Shown here one piece after another: positions 16,840 through 25,724 of a stretch of DNA of 64,000 nt. The stretch spans positions 283,085 to 347,084 of the forward strand of contig DHVT01000011.1 of assembly GCA_002412775.1 (NCBI GenBank). The letters run 5' to 3'. The notes under the pieces were generated by a model. That model was given only the letters and a program-made list of their open reading frames with translations, was not told where the DNA came from and made no database searches. Both the position numbers and the translations under genes were made by a program. Positions within the stretch are counted from its first letter, which is position 1. Every line of letters begins with the position of its first letter. Source of the DNA: Firmicutes bacterium UBA5201 (GTDB lineage Bacteria > Bacillota > Clostridia > Peptostreptococcales > Acidaminobacteraceae).

Positions 16840-17418
16840 ATGGTATTTATATTAGCAGGTTGCTTAGGATTTCTACTTTTCTTTATTTATGATGTGAATA
16901 GTATGAAATGGCAATCCAATCTAGTGAATCAATTTTTTTTCATAGGTTTTCTATTAGTATTATTCAGCACTACTGGAGCCGTTTATTATGTTAGAGAAGA
17001 TATTGTGTTGAATTCTGTCATGAGTTGGTTATGGATTTCAATGATTTTGATTTTTATGATTTTGTTGATTTATTCGTTGTTTTTTGCACTCCCATTTGGT
17101 TCAACCTATTTAGAAAACGAAAAAGGTAGGCAAGTTTATACCAAAGGTATGTACGCATTATCCCGTCACCCAGGAGCACTCTGGTTTATTGGGCTGTATT
17201 TTTCGATATATTTTTTAACTGGTAATTCGCTAATTCTTATTATGGCAGTTGTTTTTAGCATTTTGAATATTGTTTATGTAATATTTCAAGATTTGTGGAC
17301 TTTTCCAAGATTATTTATAGATTATAAAAAATATGCGAACTCGACGCCCTTTATCATTCCAAGTTTCAAGAGTGTCAATAGGATGATTAATACAATTAGA
17401 TTTCAAATAGGAGAATGA
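16840..17418 (+). CDS. isoprenylcysteine carboxyl methyltransferase-like membrane protein
   Basis: A 192-residue membrane protein with about five helices. The motif G-M-Y-A-L-S-R-H-P-G-A-L-W-F (about 106-119) matches the S-adenosylmethionine-binding signature R-H-P-x-Y of the ICMT/PEMT/NnrU-like superfamily, in which Y is often replaced. These enzymes methylate carboxylates, amines or lipid head groups at the membrane. The ATG at 16840 has AGGAGG 8 nt upstream; the TTG before it is not needed. It starts an AT-rich three-gene operon and is separated from the GH3 gene by 1 nt. The substrate is unknown, possibly the product of the GH3 enzyme or a lipid. Confidence 0.65.
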   Translation: MVFILAGCLGFLLFFIYDVNSMKWQSNLVNQFFFIGFLLVLFSTTGAVYYVREDIVLNSVMSWLWISMILIFMILLIYSLFFALPFGSTYLENEKGRQVYTKGMYALSRHPGALWFIGLYFSIYFLTGNSLILIMAVVFSILNIVYVIFQDLWTFPRLFIDYKKYANSTPFIIPSFKSVNRMINTIRFQIGE

Positions 17419-17419
17419 T

Positions 17420-19045
17420 ATGAATTTGCAGGCTAAATTGAGCGAAAAAAGATACGATCATATTTGGAATTCATATTGCGGTTTTCTGGATTTGAATCTT
17501 GAGGGGTTCATGTCTATACAAAACAGGTTGATGATGGAACAGATTGAGATGTGGAGCACTTCATTTCTCGGAAAAAGTATCTTGAATGGAAGGATTCCAA
17601 AAAGTATAGATGAATTCAGATCAATGGTTCCTCTGACCACCTATGATGATTATGCGGATGTACTTTTACAAAAAAAGGCTGAGACGCTTCCTGAGAATCC
17701 TGTCATATGGATTCAAACCACTTGGGAAGGAGGCAAACACCCGATAAAGGTTGCTCCTTATACAAGAAGTATGTTGGATGTCTACAAAAATAATGTCACT
17801 GCATGTCTTTTACTTTCAACCAGCAAAGCAAAGGGACATTTTGATGTTTCAAAATCTGATAAAATACTATACGGATTGGCACCTTTGCCATATGCCACAG
17901 GTATTCTGCCATTATTGTTAAATGAGGAGATAGATATTGAATTTTTACCCGCTGTGAAGGATGCGGAAGACATGACTTTCTCAGAGAGGAATAAATTGGG
18001 ATTCAAGTTGGCAATGAAAAGTGGTGTTGATTATTTTTTCGGTTTGGGCAGTGTGGTTTATGCCATAAGCAGAAGTTTTGGTGATCTAAATGCCAAGTCT
18101 TCTGGAGGTGTATCCGCTCTACTAAAGTGTAAACCAAAAATGATTTATCGTATACTTCGTGGTAAGTACATAGCTAAAAAGGAAAATCGCGCACTGATGC
18201 CAAAAGATATTTTTAAATTAAAAGGTTTCATGGTAGCTGGAACCGACAATAAATGTTATAAAGATGATCTGGAATCCTTATGGGGAATTAGACCTATGGA
18301 AATATTCGCAGGTACTGAACCCACTGTTATTGGCACCGAAACATGGACAAGAAGTGGCATGTATTTTTTCCCGGATTCATGTTTTTATGAATTTATATCA
18401 GAAAAAGACATGTACAAGAATTTAGAAAATTCCAATCACCAACCTTCAACTTATTTGATGGATGAAGTTGTCCCTGGTGAAAAATATGAATTGGTCATAT
18501 CGGTATTAAAGGGTGGAGCGTTTGCAAGATATCGTGTCGGAGATATGTATAGATGTGTGGGATTAACCAACAAAGAAGATGATACTCGAATTCCAAGATT
18601 CGAGTATATTGACCGTGTACCGACTGTAATCGATATCGCTGGGTTTACTAGAATATCCAAAAATGGTATTGAAAACGCGTTGCAACTTTCAGGTCTGAAA
18701 GTTGTCAATTGGACTGCCAAAAAGGCTTATAACGACAATAACAAACCGTATATGCATTTGTTGGTTGAAATGGAGAAAAGCTCATTGATCGATGGAGCTG
18801 TCAACACTGAAATAATCAAAGAGATTTTAACAACATATTTTAAATATCTTGATCAGGATTATAGAGATCTCAAGAAAATATTGGGAATGGATCCATTGGT
18901 CGTAACCATTCTGAAGTGTGGTACGTTTAGCAATTATAACAGCATGCACAATAAAGATATCACCAAAATAAATGCAAATCATTATGAAATAATGGAGTTG
19001 ATGGAGGCACAAGAGTTTCAAGGAAGTGAAAGGCGGGTGATCTAG
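17420..19045 (+). CDS. GH3 family acyl-adenylating enzyme
   Basis: A 541-residue protein of the GH3 family, adenylate-forming enzymes which in plants join jasmonate, auxin or benzoates to amino acids. The late motif Y-R-V-G-D-M-Y-R-C-V-G matches the GH3/ANL Y-R-x-G-D core, and G-T-E-P-T-V-I-G-T-E is the likely ATP/substrate loop. The N-terminal P-loop-like motif, usually rich in S-S-G-T, is altered to T-T-W-E-G-G-K (residues 100-106). No second adenylating partner is present. Bacterial GH3 proteins are poorly studied, so acyl acid and acceptor are unknown. It sits with 1-nt gaps between the methyltransferase and the 7TM receptor. Confidence 0.85.
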   Translation: MNLQAKLSEKRYDHIWNSYCGFLDLNLEGFMSIQNRLMMEQIEMWSTSFLGKSILNGRIPKSIDEFRSMVPLTTYDDYADVLLQKKAETLPENPVIWIQTTWEGGKHPIKVAPYTRSMLDVYKNNVTACLLLSTSKAKGHFDVSKSDKILYGLAPLPYATGILPLLLNEEIDIEFLPAVKDAEDMTFSERNKLGFKLAMKSGVDYFFGLGSVVYAISRSFGDLNAKSSGGVSALLKCKPKMIYRILRGKYIAKKENRALMPKDIFKLKGFMVAGTDNKCYKDDLESLWGIRPMEIFAGTEPTVIGTETWTRSGMYFFPDSCFYEFISEKDMYKNLENSNHQPSTYLMDEVVPGEKYELVISVLKGGAFARYRVGDMYRCVGLTNKEDDTRIPRFEYIDRVPTVIDIAGFTRISKNGIENALQLSGLKVVNWTAKKAYNDNNKPYMHLLVEMEKSSLIDGAVNTEIIKEILTTYFKYLDQDYRDLKKILGMDPLVVTILKCGTFSNYNSMHNKDITKINANHYEIMELMEAQEFQGSERRVI

Positions 19046-19046
19046 A

Positions 19047-21617
19047 GTGGGTGACGGTATATTTGGATACTTATCCAGCATAGCAGTATTGTCCTATCTC
19101 TTTATGTTGATGATTTTCATCAATGCAGAAAAAAATAAGATTACCAACTCTTTTCTGTTAGTACTTTTGTCTATGGTCTTTTGGACTGGTGGGTCACTTA
19201 TGATGCGGCTACAAGTCTTTCCAACTTATGTATTCTGGTATCATATGTCATTTGGCGGAATACTATTGATGCTATTCAGTTACTATCGTTTTATTTTGGC
19301 TTTTTTAGGCCTATCCAATAAAGTGTCAAGTCGCATCTTTTTCATTTTGTTATTGGGTTGTTTTCTGATTAATATTCCAAATGGCATTATTTTAAAATGG
19401 CCAATAATAGCAGATATGGGTGGAAGGTCAGTCATGGTATATGATCAATTCTCGCCTTTCATTGCAATGCTCATTGTGATCTCGGTGGTTATGATTATGC
19501 AAATGATTCAAATGTTGTTTCTTGCGTCAAAAAGTAATCATATAGTACGAAAACAGGCCATACCAATTGTAATTGGAATCTTGATCTTATTTTTAGGTCA
19601 CTTGTCGGTGATGTTGCCAATCTTCAAAGGATTTCCGATTGATATCGTCTCAGGCCTGTTGAATGCTGTGTTTCTATTGTTTGCACTCATCAAAAGAAAA
19701 TTGTTCAAACTTAAGTTGATGGCTTCAGAGAGTGTGGGATACTTATTTAGTGTAGCATTGTCGTTTGGTGTTTTTTATAGTGTTTATCCATTTCTAAGCC
19801 ATCTGATCGATATTGAAAGCAAGTTATCTATAAATTTTGCGTTACCGATCTATTTGGTGTTCTTTTTAGTAGTGCTTACATTACTTTTCCAATTGTGGAA
19901 GAAAGTAATAGCAGAAATTTTTATCAAAGATGAAGTAAACCATAATGAGATTCTTAGAGAGTTCAGTTACTTGGTATCCAAGAGTCTAAAATTAAAAGAT
20001 ATCTTTGAGAGTACAGTTATGGCAATTGCCAAAGCCACAAGCATCAAAAATATTTTCATTGCCACTTTTGACCATAAATCTGGTGATTATATAATGAGAT
20101 ACAGTGATCATACCCTGGCTGATTTATCATTTGTAATCAGAAAAGACAATCCGATAATTTCATGGATCCAGAATCATGAAGGGTATATTTCCATGGAGGA
20201 GTTTGTTCATTCCGTAGAGTACAAGTCAATGTGGGAGTCTGAAAAATTACAGCTCATAAGATTGGGAATCACATATTGTACCAGTCTAAAAGATGGCGAT
20301 AAAATGATCGGTCTCATCATGTTTTCGGATAAAGGAAGGAAAAACAAACTTAGAGAACAAGATTTAAGCATGATTTCATCATTAAGTGCAGTTGCATCAA
20401 TAGCTATCAACAATGCCCACATCTATGAAAAGGCATATTTGGAAGCGAGGACAGATGAATTAACCGGCGCTTTGAACAGAAGACATTTTTTTGAAGTCAT
20501 TCAAGATGAATTTGAAAAAAACAAGGACGGTTCACTTGCACTTGTCATCATTAATTTAGATGATTTCAAATTGTTCAATCAACTTTACGGTGTCAAAAAA
20601 GGTGATCAGACTCTAAAGAAAATCACGGATATAATAAAGTCCAGTATTGGTCAACAAGGGGTGGTCGCAAGATATAGTGGTAAAGAGTTCGCAATCATTC
20701 TTCCTGGATATGATGTGTTTTCTGTCAAAAGGCTTACTGAAAGTATTAGAGATCAAATTGCCTTGTTGGGAAAAAGTTCCAATAGTTCCTATCAGAAGAT
20801 CATTACAATCAGTGCTGGAATCAGTATTGTGCCTTATGGTGCAAAAAATGTCAAAGAATTGATTGAAAATGCAGAACAAGCCATCTACAATGTTAAAAGA
20901 AAAGGTAAAAATGCCATTAAAGTATTTGAGACTTTTATTCACAACGAAAGAGATCAATCCGAGGATTACGATTATACAAGCGTTTATGATGAGTATAAAT
21001 CTACGATTTATGCTTTGACTGCAGCAATTGATGCAAAAGATCATTATACTTTCAATCACTCTGACAACGTTGCTTCACACGCAGTTGCTTTAGCCAAGTA
21101 TTTAAAATTGAATGAGGATATCGTTGAGAACATTCGGCAAGCAGCTTTGCTTCATGACATAGGTAAGATCAGCATTCCTGAAAAAATTCTAAATAAGCCT
21201 GGCAAACTCACTGATAGTGAATACAGAATCATGCAAGGACATGTTGAAGCATCAATAGATATCATTAAACATTTACCTTCGCTTGATTACGTAATACCAG
21301 CGGTTTTGGGCCATCATGAGCGTTATGATGGAAGTGGTTATCCTCGTCGGATATCTGGTGAAGATATACCTTTGACTGCAAGAATATTGTGCATTTCTGA
21401 TGCGTTTGATGCCATGGTGTCGAAAAGATGCTACAAAAAAGAAATTCCGATTAAAGAGACTATTAATATTATGATTAGTGAAGCTGGGAAACAGTTTGAC
21501 CCTCAGTTGGTAAACGCATTTGTAACCTTGATTGAGAGTGGTGTTATATCGGCTGATTATTCCAGTGATCGAAATGAACATGGTGTCATCAGAATACCAG
21601 AAAAAGTTATTTATTAA
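19047..21617 (+). CDS. 7TM receptor with GAF, degenerate GGDEF and HD-GYP output
   Basis: An 856-residue protein. Seven or more helices in residues 5-285 resemble the HisKA_7TM sensor module; a GAF domain (about 305-465), a GGDEF domain (about 470-625) and an HD-GYP domain (about 650-845) follow. The GGDEF loop reads R-Y-S-G-K-E-F, lacking the metal-binding aspartate, so it is probably catalytically dead and may sense GTP. The HD-GYP core is intact (L-L-H-D-I-G-K-I-S-I; G-H-H-E-R-Y-D-G-S-G-Y-P), so it should degrade c-di-GMP. The start is GTG 19047, 1 nt after the GH3 stop. A terminator follows. Confidence 0.88.
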   Translation: MGDGIFGYLSSIAVLSYLFMLMIFINAEKNKITNSFLLVLLSMVFWTGGSLMMRLQVFPTYVFWYHMSFGGILLMLFSYYRFILAFLGLSNKVSSRIFFILLLGCFLINIPNGIILKWPIIADMGGRSVMVYDQFSPFIAMLIVISVVMIMQMIQMLFLASKSNHIVRKQAIPIVIGILILFLGHLSVMLPIFKGFPIDIVSGLLNAVFLLFALIKRKLFKLKLMASESVGYLFSVALSFGVFYSVYPFLSHLIDIESKLSINFALPIYLVFFLVVLTLLFQLWKKVIAEIFIKDEVNHNEILREFSYLVSKSLKLKDIFESTVMAIAKATSIKNIFIATFDHKSGDYIMRYSDHTLADLSFVIRKDNPIISWIQNHEGYISMEEFVHSVEYKSMWESEKLQLIRLGITYCTSLKDGDKMIGLIMFSDKGRKNKLREQDLSMISSLSAVASIAINNAHIYEKAYLEARTDELTGALNRRHFFEVIQDEFEKNKDGSLALVIINLDDFKLFNQLYGVKKGDQTLKKITDIIKSSIGQQGVVARYSGKEFAIILPGYDVFSVKRLTESIRDQIALLGKSSNSSYQKIITISAGISIVPYGAKNVKELIENAEQAIYNVKRKGKNAIKVFETFIHNERDQSEDYDYTSVYDEYKSTIYALTAAIDAKDHYTFNHSDNVASHAVALAKYLKLNEDIVENIRQAALLHDIGKISIPEKILNKPGKLTDSEYRIMQGHVEASIDIIKHLPSLDYVIPAVLGHHERYDGSGYPRRISGEDIPLTARILCISDAFDAMVSKRCYKKEIPIKETINIMISEAGKQFDPQLVNAFVTLIESGVISADYSSDRNEHGVIRIPEKVIY

Positions 21618-21625
21618 TCTGTAAA

Positions 21626-21663
21626 TTGAAAAAAGCAACCAAATATTGGATGCTTTTTTTCAA
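21626..21663 (+). terminator. intrinsic terminator of the GH3 operon
   Basis: TTGAAAAAAGCA and TGCTTTTTTTCAA pair, with an inner CCAA/TTGG stem; the T7 run lies in the descending arm. It closes the operon beginning at 16840. Confidence 0.85.
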
Positions 21664-21703
21664 TTGGATAATAGAATAAGATTGCAATATGTGGAGGTTT
21701 GAT

Positions 21704-22513
21704 ATGAAGCTTACAGTACTTATGGACAACAACACAATAATCGACAAATACTTTTTAGGCGAACCGGCTGTATCTTATTTTATCGAGGATGAAGGTACAA
21801 AAATCTTGTTTGATGTAGGGTACTCAGACGCATACATTCAGAATGCTTTGATGATGAATATTGATGTTCATTCGAGTAATGCAATTGTCATATCGCACGG
21901 ACATGATGACCATACCCGTGGATTGAAGTACTTTTTTCAAAGTGGAGGAAGAGAAAGCACCAAGATGATCGCTCATCCAGGCGCTTTTCATAAAAAAACC
22001 ATCGGTGATCTTGAAATAGGATCTCCATTGTCCTCGGAAGAACTGGGGAGATTATGCGATCTCCATTTATCCCGTGAACCTGTTAAAATCAGTGAAAACA
22101 TATGGTTCCTAGGTGAAATACTGAGGACTAATTCATTTGAAGCTAAACACCCTATTGGGATTGTTCAAACAGCTGACTTTCAGATTCCTGATGAATTAAT
22201 TGATGATACGGCACTAGTCTATAAGTCCAAAGATGGAATATTTGTCATCACAGGATGTTCACATAGTGGGATATGCAATATTATTGAACAAGCCAAATTT
22301 GTGTCAGGTGAAACAAAAGTCTTGGGCGTGATTGGTGGTTTTCATCTTTTTGAACTTAATGAACAAACATTACAAACGATTGAATATCTCAAAGAAAATG
22401 ATATTCGTTTTTTGTATCCTTGCCATTGTACCTCATTTAAAGTCAGGGCTGAAATGTCAAAACAAATGAACCTTATCGAAGTCGGTGTGGGTATGATTTT
22501 GGAACTGGAGTGA
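21704..22513 (+). CDS. MBL-fold metallo-hydrolase
   Basis: A 269-residue cytoplasmic protein with the metallo-beta-lactamase signature S-H-G-H-D-D-H (about 66-72), a further conserved histidine in G-C-S-H-S-G-I-C-N (about 185-193) and a late P-C-H-C-T-S motif. It resembles the archaeal and clostridial MBL group annotated as aminobenzene phosphate synthase-like, whose real substrate is mostly unknown. The ATG at 21704 has GGAGG upstream and is chosen over an in-frame ATG 15 nt earlier that sits before that site. The MFS gene follows after 3 nt, suggesting cotranscription. Confidence 0.85.
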   Translation: MKLTVLMDNNTIIDKYFLGEPAVSYFIEDEGTKILFDVGYSDAYIQNALMMNIDVHSSNAIVISHGHDDHTRGLKYFFQSGGRESTKMIAHPGAFHKKTIGDLEIGSPLSSEELGRLCDLHLSREPVKISENIWFLGEILRTNSFEAKHPIGIVQTADFQIPDELIDDTALVYKSKDGIFVITGCSHSGICNIIEQAKFVSGETKVLGVIGGFHLFELNEQTLQTIEYLKENDIRFLYPCHCTSFKVRAEMSKQMNLIEVGVGMILELE

Positions 22514-22516
22514 TTT

Positions 22517-23728
22517 ATGGAGAGATTCGAGCACTGGAAAAAGAATATCACGTTATTTTTAACTGGACAAATCATCTCACTTTTTGGATCTAGTCTTGTA
22601 CAATATGCGATCTTATGGCATATCACACTTGAAACCCAATCAGGAGTGATGATGACCATCTATATCATCTGTGGATTTTTGCCTACTTTTTTCTTGTCAC
22701 CGTTTGCTGGAGTTTGGGCGGATCGATACAACCGAAAAAGAATCATCATTTTGGCAGATGCTTTTATAGCCTTTGCGACTCTTGTGTTGGCAATTCTCTT
22801 CATGATGGGTTATGAATACATTTGGTTGCTTTTCGTCATAGCCGCAGTCAGAGCTTTTGGATCGGGACTTCATGCACCAGCCATCAGTGCTGTGATTCCA
22901 CAATTGGTACCAGAAGATCAACTTACAAGGGTCAATGGAATCAACACTAGTGTCCAATCGATCATCATGTTGATATCTCCGATTGTGAGTGCTGCTTTGT
23001 TGGGGTGGTTCGAACTTCAATACATTTTTTTCATCGATGTGGTTACAGCAATATTTGCTATTGCCGTTTTGGTGTTTTTAGTGGATGTTCCTACACATCA
23101 AAAGGCACTTGAGCTTCAGACAACCGGTTATTTGGAAGATTTGAAGGAAGGTTTCATATATATTAGGAATCATTCTTATTTGAAGTATTTTTTTGTTTTC
23201 AGTGTCTTTTTCTTTTTCATGATCAGTCCACTTGCATTTTTGACGCCTCTTCAAACTGTTAGAAGCTATGGAGATGATATTTGGCGTCTCTCGGCATTGG
23301 AGATCACATTTTCATCAGGAATGATTTTGGGTGGATTCATCATGGCATCTTGGGGAGGATTCAAGAATAAGATTCATTCCATGGCTTTCTCTACGTGGAT
23401 GGTTGGTCTCGGAACTTTCGCACTTGGTCTAATGCCTCCGTTTTGGATGTATTTGTCACTGATGGCATTCCTGGGAATTACAATCCCGATTTTCAATACA
23501 CCTGCGGCAGTCATATTACAGACAAAAGTCGAGCAAGCCTACATGGGAAGGGTGTTTGGGGTCCTCGGGATGATCCATAGCAGTATGATGCCTCTTGGAA
23601 TGTTGGTCTTTGGACCCTTATCTGATTCGGTCAGTATAGAAACATTGTTGCTTGTGACCGGTGTGTTTCTTTTTGCTATGGGTTTCTTCCTGATTGGAAA
23701 CAAAGCGATGGTCAAGGCAGGCGAGTAA
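22517..23728 (+). CDS. MFS transporter, macrolide-efflux-like
   Basis: A 403-residue protein with twelve transmembrane helices, of the MFS_3 subfamily that includes MefA-type macrolide exporters and EntS-type siderophore exporters. The loop 2-3 motif G-V-W-A-D-R-Y-N-R-K-R-I is visible near residue 66. The substrate cannot be deduced. It is 3 nt downstream of the MBL hydrolase and 121 nt upstream of a PadR regulator gene, with a terminator between. Confidence 0.85.
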   Translation: MERFEHWKKNITLFLTGQIISLFGSSLVQYAILWHITLETQSGVMMTIYIICGFLPTFFLSPFAGVWADRYNRKRIIILADAFIAFATLVLAILFMMGYEYIWLLFVIAAVRAFGSGLHAPAISAVIPQLVPEDQLTRVNGINTSVQSIIMLISPIVSAALLGWFELQYIFFIDVVTAIFAIAVLVFLVDVPTHQKALELQTTGYLEDLKEGFIYIRNHSYLKYFFVFSVFFFFMISPLAFLTPLQTVRSYGDDIWRLSALEITFSSGMILGGFIMASWGGFKNKIHSMAFSTWMVGLGTFALGLMPPFWMYLSLMAFLGITIPIFNTPAAVILQTKVEQAYMGRVFGVLGMIHSSMMPLGMLVFGPLSDSVSIETLLLVTGVFLFAMGFFLIGNKAMVKAGE

Positions 23729-23733
23729 ATAGG

Positions 23734-23770
23734 AATACCAAACGATCTTATGGATTGTTTGGTATTTTTT
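23734..23770 (+). terminator. intrinsic terminator
   Basis: AATACCAAAC and GTTTGGTATT pair perfectly around a 13-nt loop and run into T7. It ends the MBL-MFS unit. Confidence 0.88.
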
Positions 23771-23781
23771 TAAAAATAATA

Positions 23782-23819
23782 TTGACAAACGTATCGGCAG
23801 ACGATATATTGTATATATC
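23782..23819 (+). promoter_or_regulatory. padR promoter and overlapping operator-like palindrome
   Basis: TTGACA (23782-23787), a 17-bp spacer and TATATT (23805-23810). The -10 region is covered by GATATAT-TG-TATATATC (23803-23819), an inverted repeat, and ACGATATAT recurs at 23801 and 23825. This is the usual layout for autorepression by the PadR protein. Confidence 0.65.
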
Positions 23820-23849
23820 AGCTAACGATATATCAGGAGGTGACTTATA

Positions 23850-24170
23850 ATGAATAAAGATTTGCCTTTGACTGAAGGCGTGTTTTACATTTTGCTTGCA
23901 CTTATCAAACCCAATCATGGGTATGGAATAATTCAGGATGTTGAGCACCTGACCAGTGGACGATTGGTTTTAGGTGCCGGAACACTTTATGGTGCAATCA
24001 ATACCATGTTGGATAAGGGTTGGATCAAACTTTACAGTGAAGAAGTGGCATCAAGAAAGAAAAAGGAATACATAATCACGAATGCCGGAAAGGACATTAT
24101 GAAGTTAGAAACTGAAAGACTTGAAGAGTTGATCAGAAACAGTAAAATCGCATTGGAGGATAGAATATGA
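23850..24170 (+). CDS. PadR family transcriptional regulator
   Basis: A 106-residue winged-helix repressor of the short PadR class. L-T-E-G-V-F-Y-I-L-L-A-L, H-G-Y-G-I-I and G-T-L-Y-G-A-I are the family motifs; a C-terminal helix mediates dimerisation. AGGAGGTG precedes the ATG. Its gene overlaps the DUF2812 gene by 4 nt, a common pairing in Bacillota, where the regulator usually controls the pair itself and a nearby transporter. The ligand is unknown. Confidence 0.92.
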   Translation: MNKDLPLTEGVFYILLALIKPNHGYGIIQDVEHLTSGRLVLGAGTLYGAINTMLDKGWIKLYSEEVASRKKKEYIITNAGKDIMKLETERLEELIRNSKIALEDRI

Positions 24171-24694
24171 AGATTTTAAGATTGTATTTAGACAAGGATG
24201 CAGAAGAAATCTGGCTCAATGAGCTGGTTGGCAAAGGGTGGGCTCTGAGCAATTTTTTCTTTGGAGTATACACCTTTGAAAGATGTGAAGAAAATGAGTT
24301 CATCTATAAAATTGATCTTATGGACAGTTTTTCTGGGACAAAATCATCTATGGATTACATAAAATTTGTTGAGGAAACAGGTGCGGAGTATGTTAGTTCT
24401 TGGGGACGTTGGGTCTTTTTCAGAAAACCCGCCATTGAAGGTCCATTTGAACTTTATACAGACGTGGATTCACAGATCAAAGTTTATGAAAAAATCAGAA
24501 ATATGTTGGGAATCGTTGCTATATTTGAATTTGTCATCGGATTTTCACAACTTCACAATCTTGGTCAATATGGTGCTGGCATTGGATACTACAGTTTGAC
24601 AGGGGTGATATTCTTCCTTGGAGGCGCAATTGGTTTTGCAGCATTGAAAGCACACCATAAAATCAATAGCTTACGTAAGCAAAAAGTGATCTAG
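24167..24694 (+). CDS. DUF2812 domain membrane protein
   Basis: A 175-residue protein. The N-terminal half (residues 1-95) is a DUF2812 domain with the pattern E-E-x-W-L-N-E-L-V-G-K-G-W-A-L near residue 14 and W-G-R-W-V-F-F-R-K near residue 84. Two hydrophobic helices follow at about 112-130 and 140-162. DUF2812 proteins sit beside PadR genes and are thought to be membrane partners of the regulated response. It starts within the padR stop (ATGA overlap). Confidence 0.88.
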   Translation: MKILRLYLDKDAEEIWLNELVGKGWALSNFFFGVYTFERCEENEFIYKIDLMDSFSGTKSSMDYIKFVEETGAEYVSSWGRWVFFRKPAIEGPFELYTDVDSQIKVYEKIRNMLGIVAIFEFVIGFSQLHNLGQYGAGIGYYSLTGVIFFLGGAIGFAALKAHHKINSLRKQKVI

Positions 24695-24697
24695 GAA

Positions 24698-25597
24698 TCA
24701 GTGGATAGAGGGTGCTCTATTCACTTTTTTATTGATCAGATAAATGGCCACCATAATAAGACTGAGACCAAATACTTTAATTGAGGTTAGACTTTCATTT
24801 ACAAAGATGACGGACAGTGTGACTGCAAAAATCAATTCGATCATGCTGAGGACTCCGACTTTTGATAGATCTATTCCAGATGAAATGCCTTCAAAATAGA
24901 AAAGATAAGCGAGAACCACCGCAAATACACCAAGGCCAAGACTGCAGTAGACAACAATAGGGGCGTTGATTTTCAAAACAAGGTCTCCTATGTCCACAAG
25001 TGGCAATATGAAAGCCATACCAAATAATGAATTGTAGAATATCAACGTTCTGGCATGATACTTTTGCAGTCCGAATTTTCCGAAGACACTGACGAGGGCG
25101 TACCCCAATCCCGCCATAACGCCATAACCCACACCGACTATTGAGAGGTCACGAAAGTCAAACACAGCACCTGTAAGAGCCAAAATAGAACCTATGATCG
25201 ACAATAGAACACCTGCGCTTTTGATTATAGTCAATTTTTCCTTGAAAATAGATACTGAAAAGATGGTCAAGAAAAGTGGAGCGAGGTAGAGGAGCACTGT
25301 TGCGTTGATCACCCCAATCAGATCGACGGAAGAAAAGAATACCAAATTGAAAATGCCTTGAGTGATGACACCCATAAAAAAAGTTAGGATCAATCCCTTT
25401 TTATCGATTATAAATAGATGGGTTTTCCCGAAAATAAAGTAGGCAAAAAAGAAAAACGCACCCAAAAATAGTCTGATGAAACTGACTTCGATAGAAGTCA
25501 ACCCGTTCTCCAACAGATTCTTGGCGAATATTCCTGTAGTGCTCCAGCTGATTCCAGCCAATGCTATGTAAATAGATCCCCTGAGCTCCCGATTCAT
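24698..25597 (-). CDS. EamA/DMT superfamily transporter
   Basis: A 299-residue protein with ten transmembrane helices in two EamA repeats of about 135 residues. W-S-T-T-G-I-F-A-K-N-L and L-G-A-F-F-F-F mark the first repeat, while G-Y-A-L-V-S-V-F-G-K-F-G marks the second. Members export amino acids or other metabolites; the substrate is unknown. The ATG at 25597 is preferred over one 18 nt upstream because GAGGTG (25601-25606 on the minus strand) lies before it. It is divergent from the M48 protease gene. Confidence 0.88.
   Translation of the reverse strand: MNRELRGSIYIALAGISWSTTGIFAKNLLENGLTSIEVSFIRLFLGAFFFFAYFIFGKTHLFIIDKKGLILTFFMGVITQGIFNLVFFSSVDLIGVINATVLLYLAPLFLTIFSVSIFKEKLTIIKSAGVLLSIIGSILALTGAVFDFRDLSIVGVGYGVMAGLGYALVSVFGKFGLQKYHARTLIFYNSLFGMAFILPLVDIGDLVLKINAPIVVYCSLGLGVFAVVLAYLFYFEGISSGIDLSKVGVLSMIELIFAVTLSVIFVNESLTSIKVFGLSLIMVAIYLINKKVNRAPSIH
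24700..24730 (+). terminator. intrinsic terminator
   Basis: AGTGGATAGAG and CTCTATTCACT form an 11-bp stem with one G-U pair around GGTG, followed by T6. It ends the padR unit and overlaps the 3' end of the converging EamA gene. Confidence 0.82.
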
Positions 25598-25662
25598 ATG
25601 CACCTCGATAGACATTTTGGATTAAGTATACCATGTTGTCAATAGTTGAACCAGAGTACAAT

Positions 25663-25690
25663 TTGAGTTTTTATTATTTAGTGATATAAT
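25663..25690 (+). promoter_or_regulatory. promoter of the M48 protease gene
   Basis: TTGAGT (25663-25668), a 16-bp spacer and TATAAT (25685-25690), 34 nt before the ATG at 25725. Confidence 0.65.
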
Positions 25691-25724
25691 CATAAATAAA
25701 GTATAAGTTTACATGGAGGTGCAA

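Noticed and set aside
20613..21059. 148-residue minus-strand frame inside the 7TM-HD-GYP gene
   Set aside because: It is antisense to conserved GGDEF and HD-GYP codons; no promoter or ribosome site.
16800..21663. Genomic island with integration scars
   Set aside because: The segment is AT-rich and self-contained, but no integrase, tRNA site, transposase or direct repeats at its borders were seen, so only possible transfer can be claimed.
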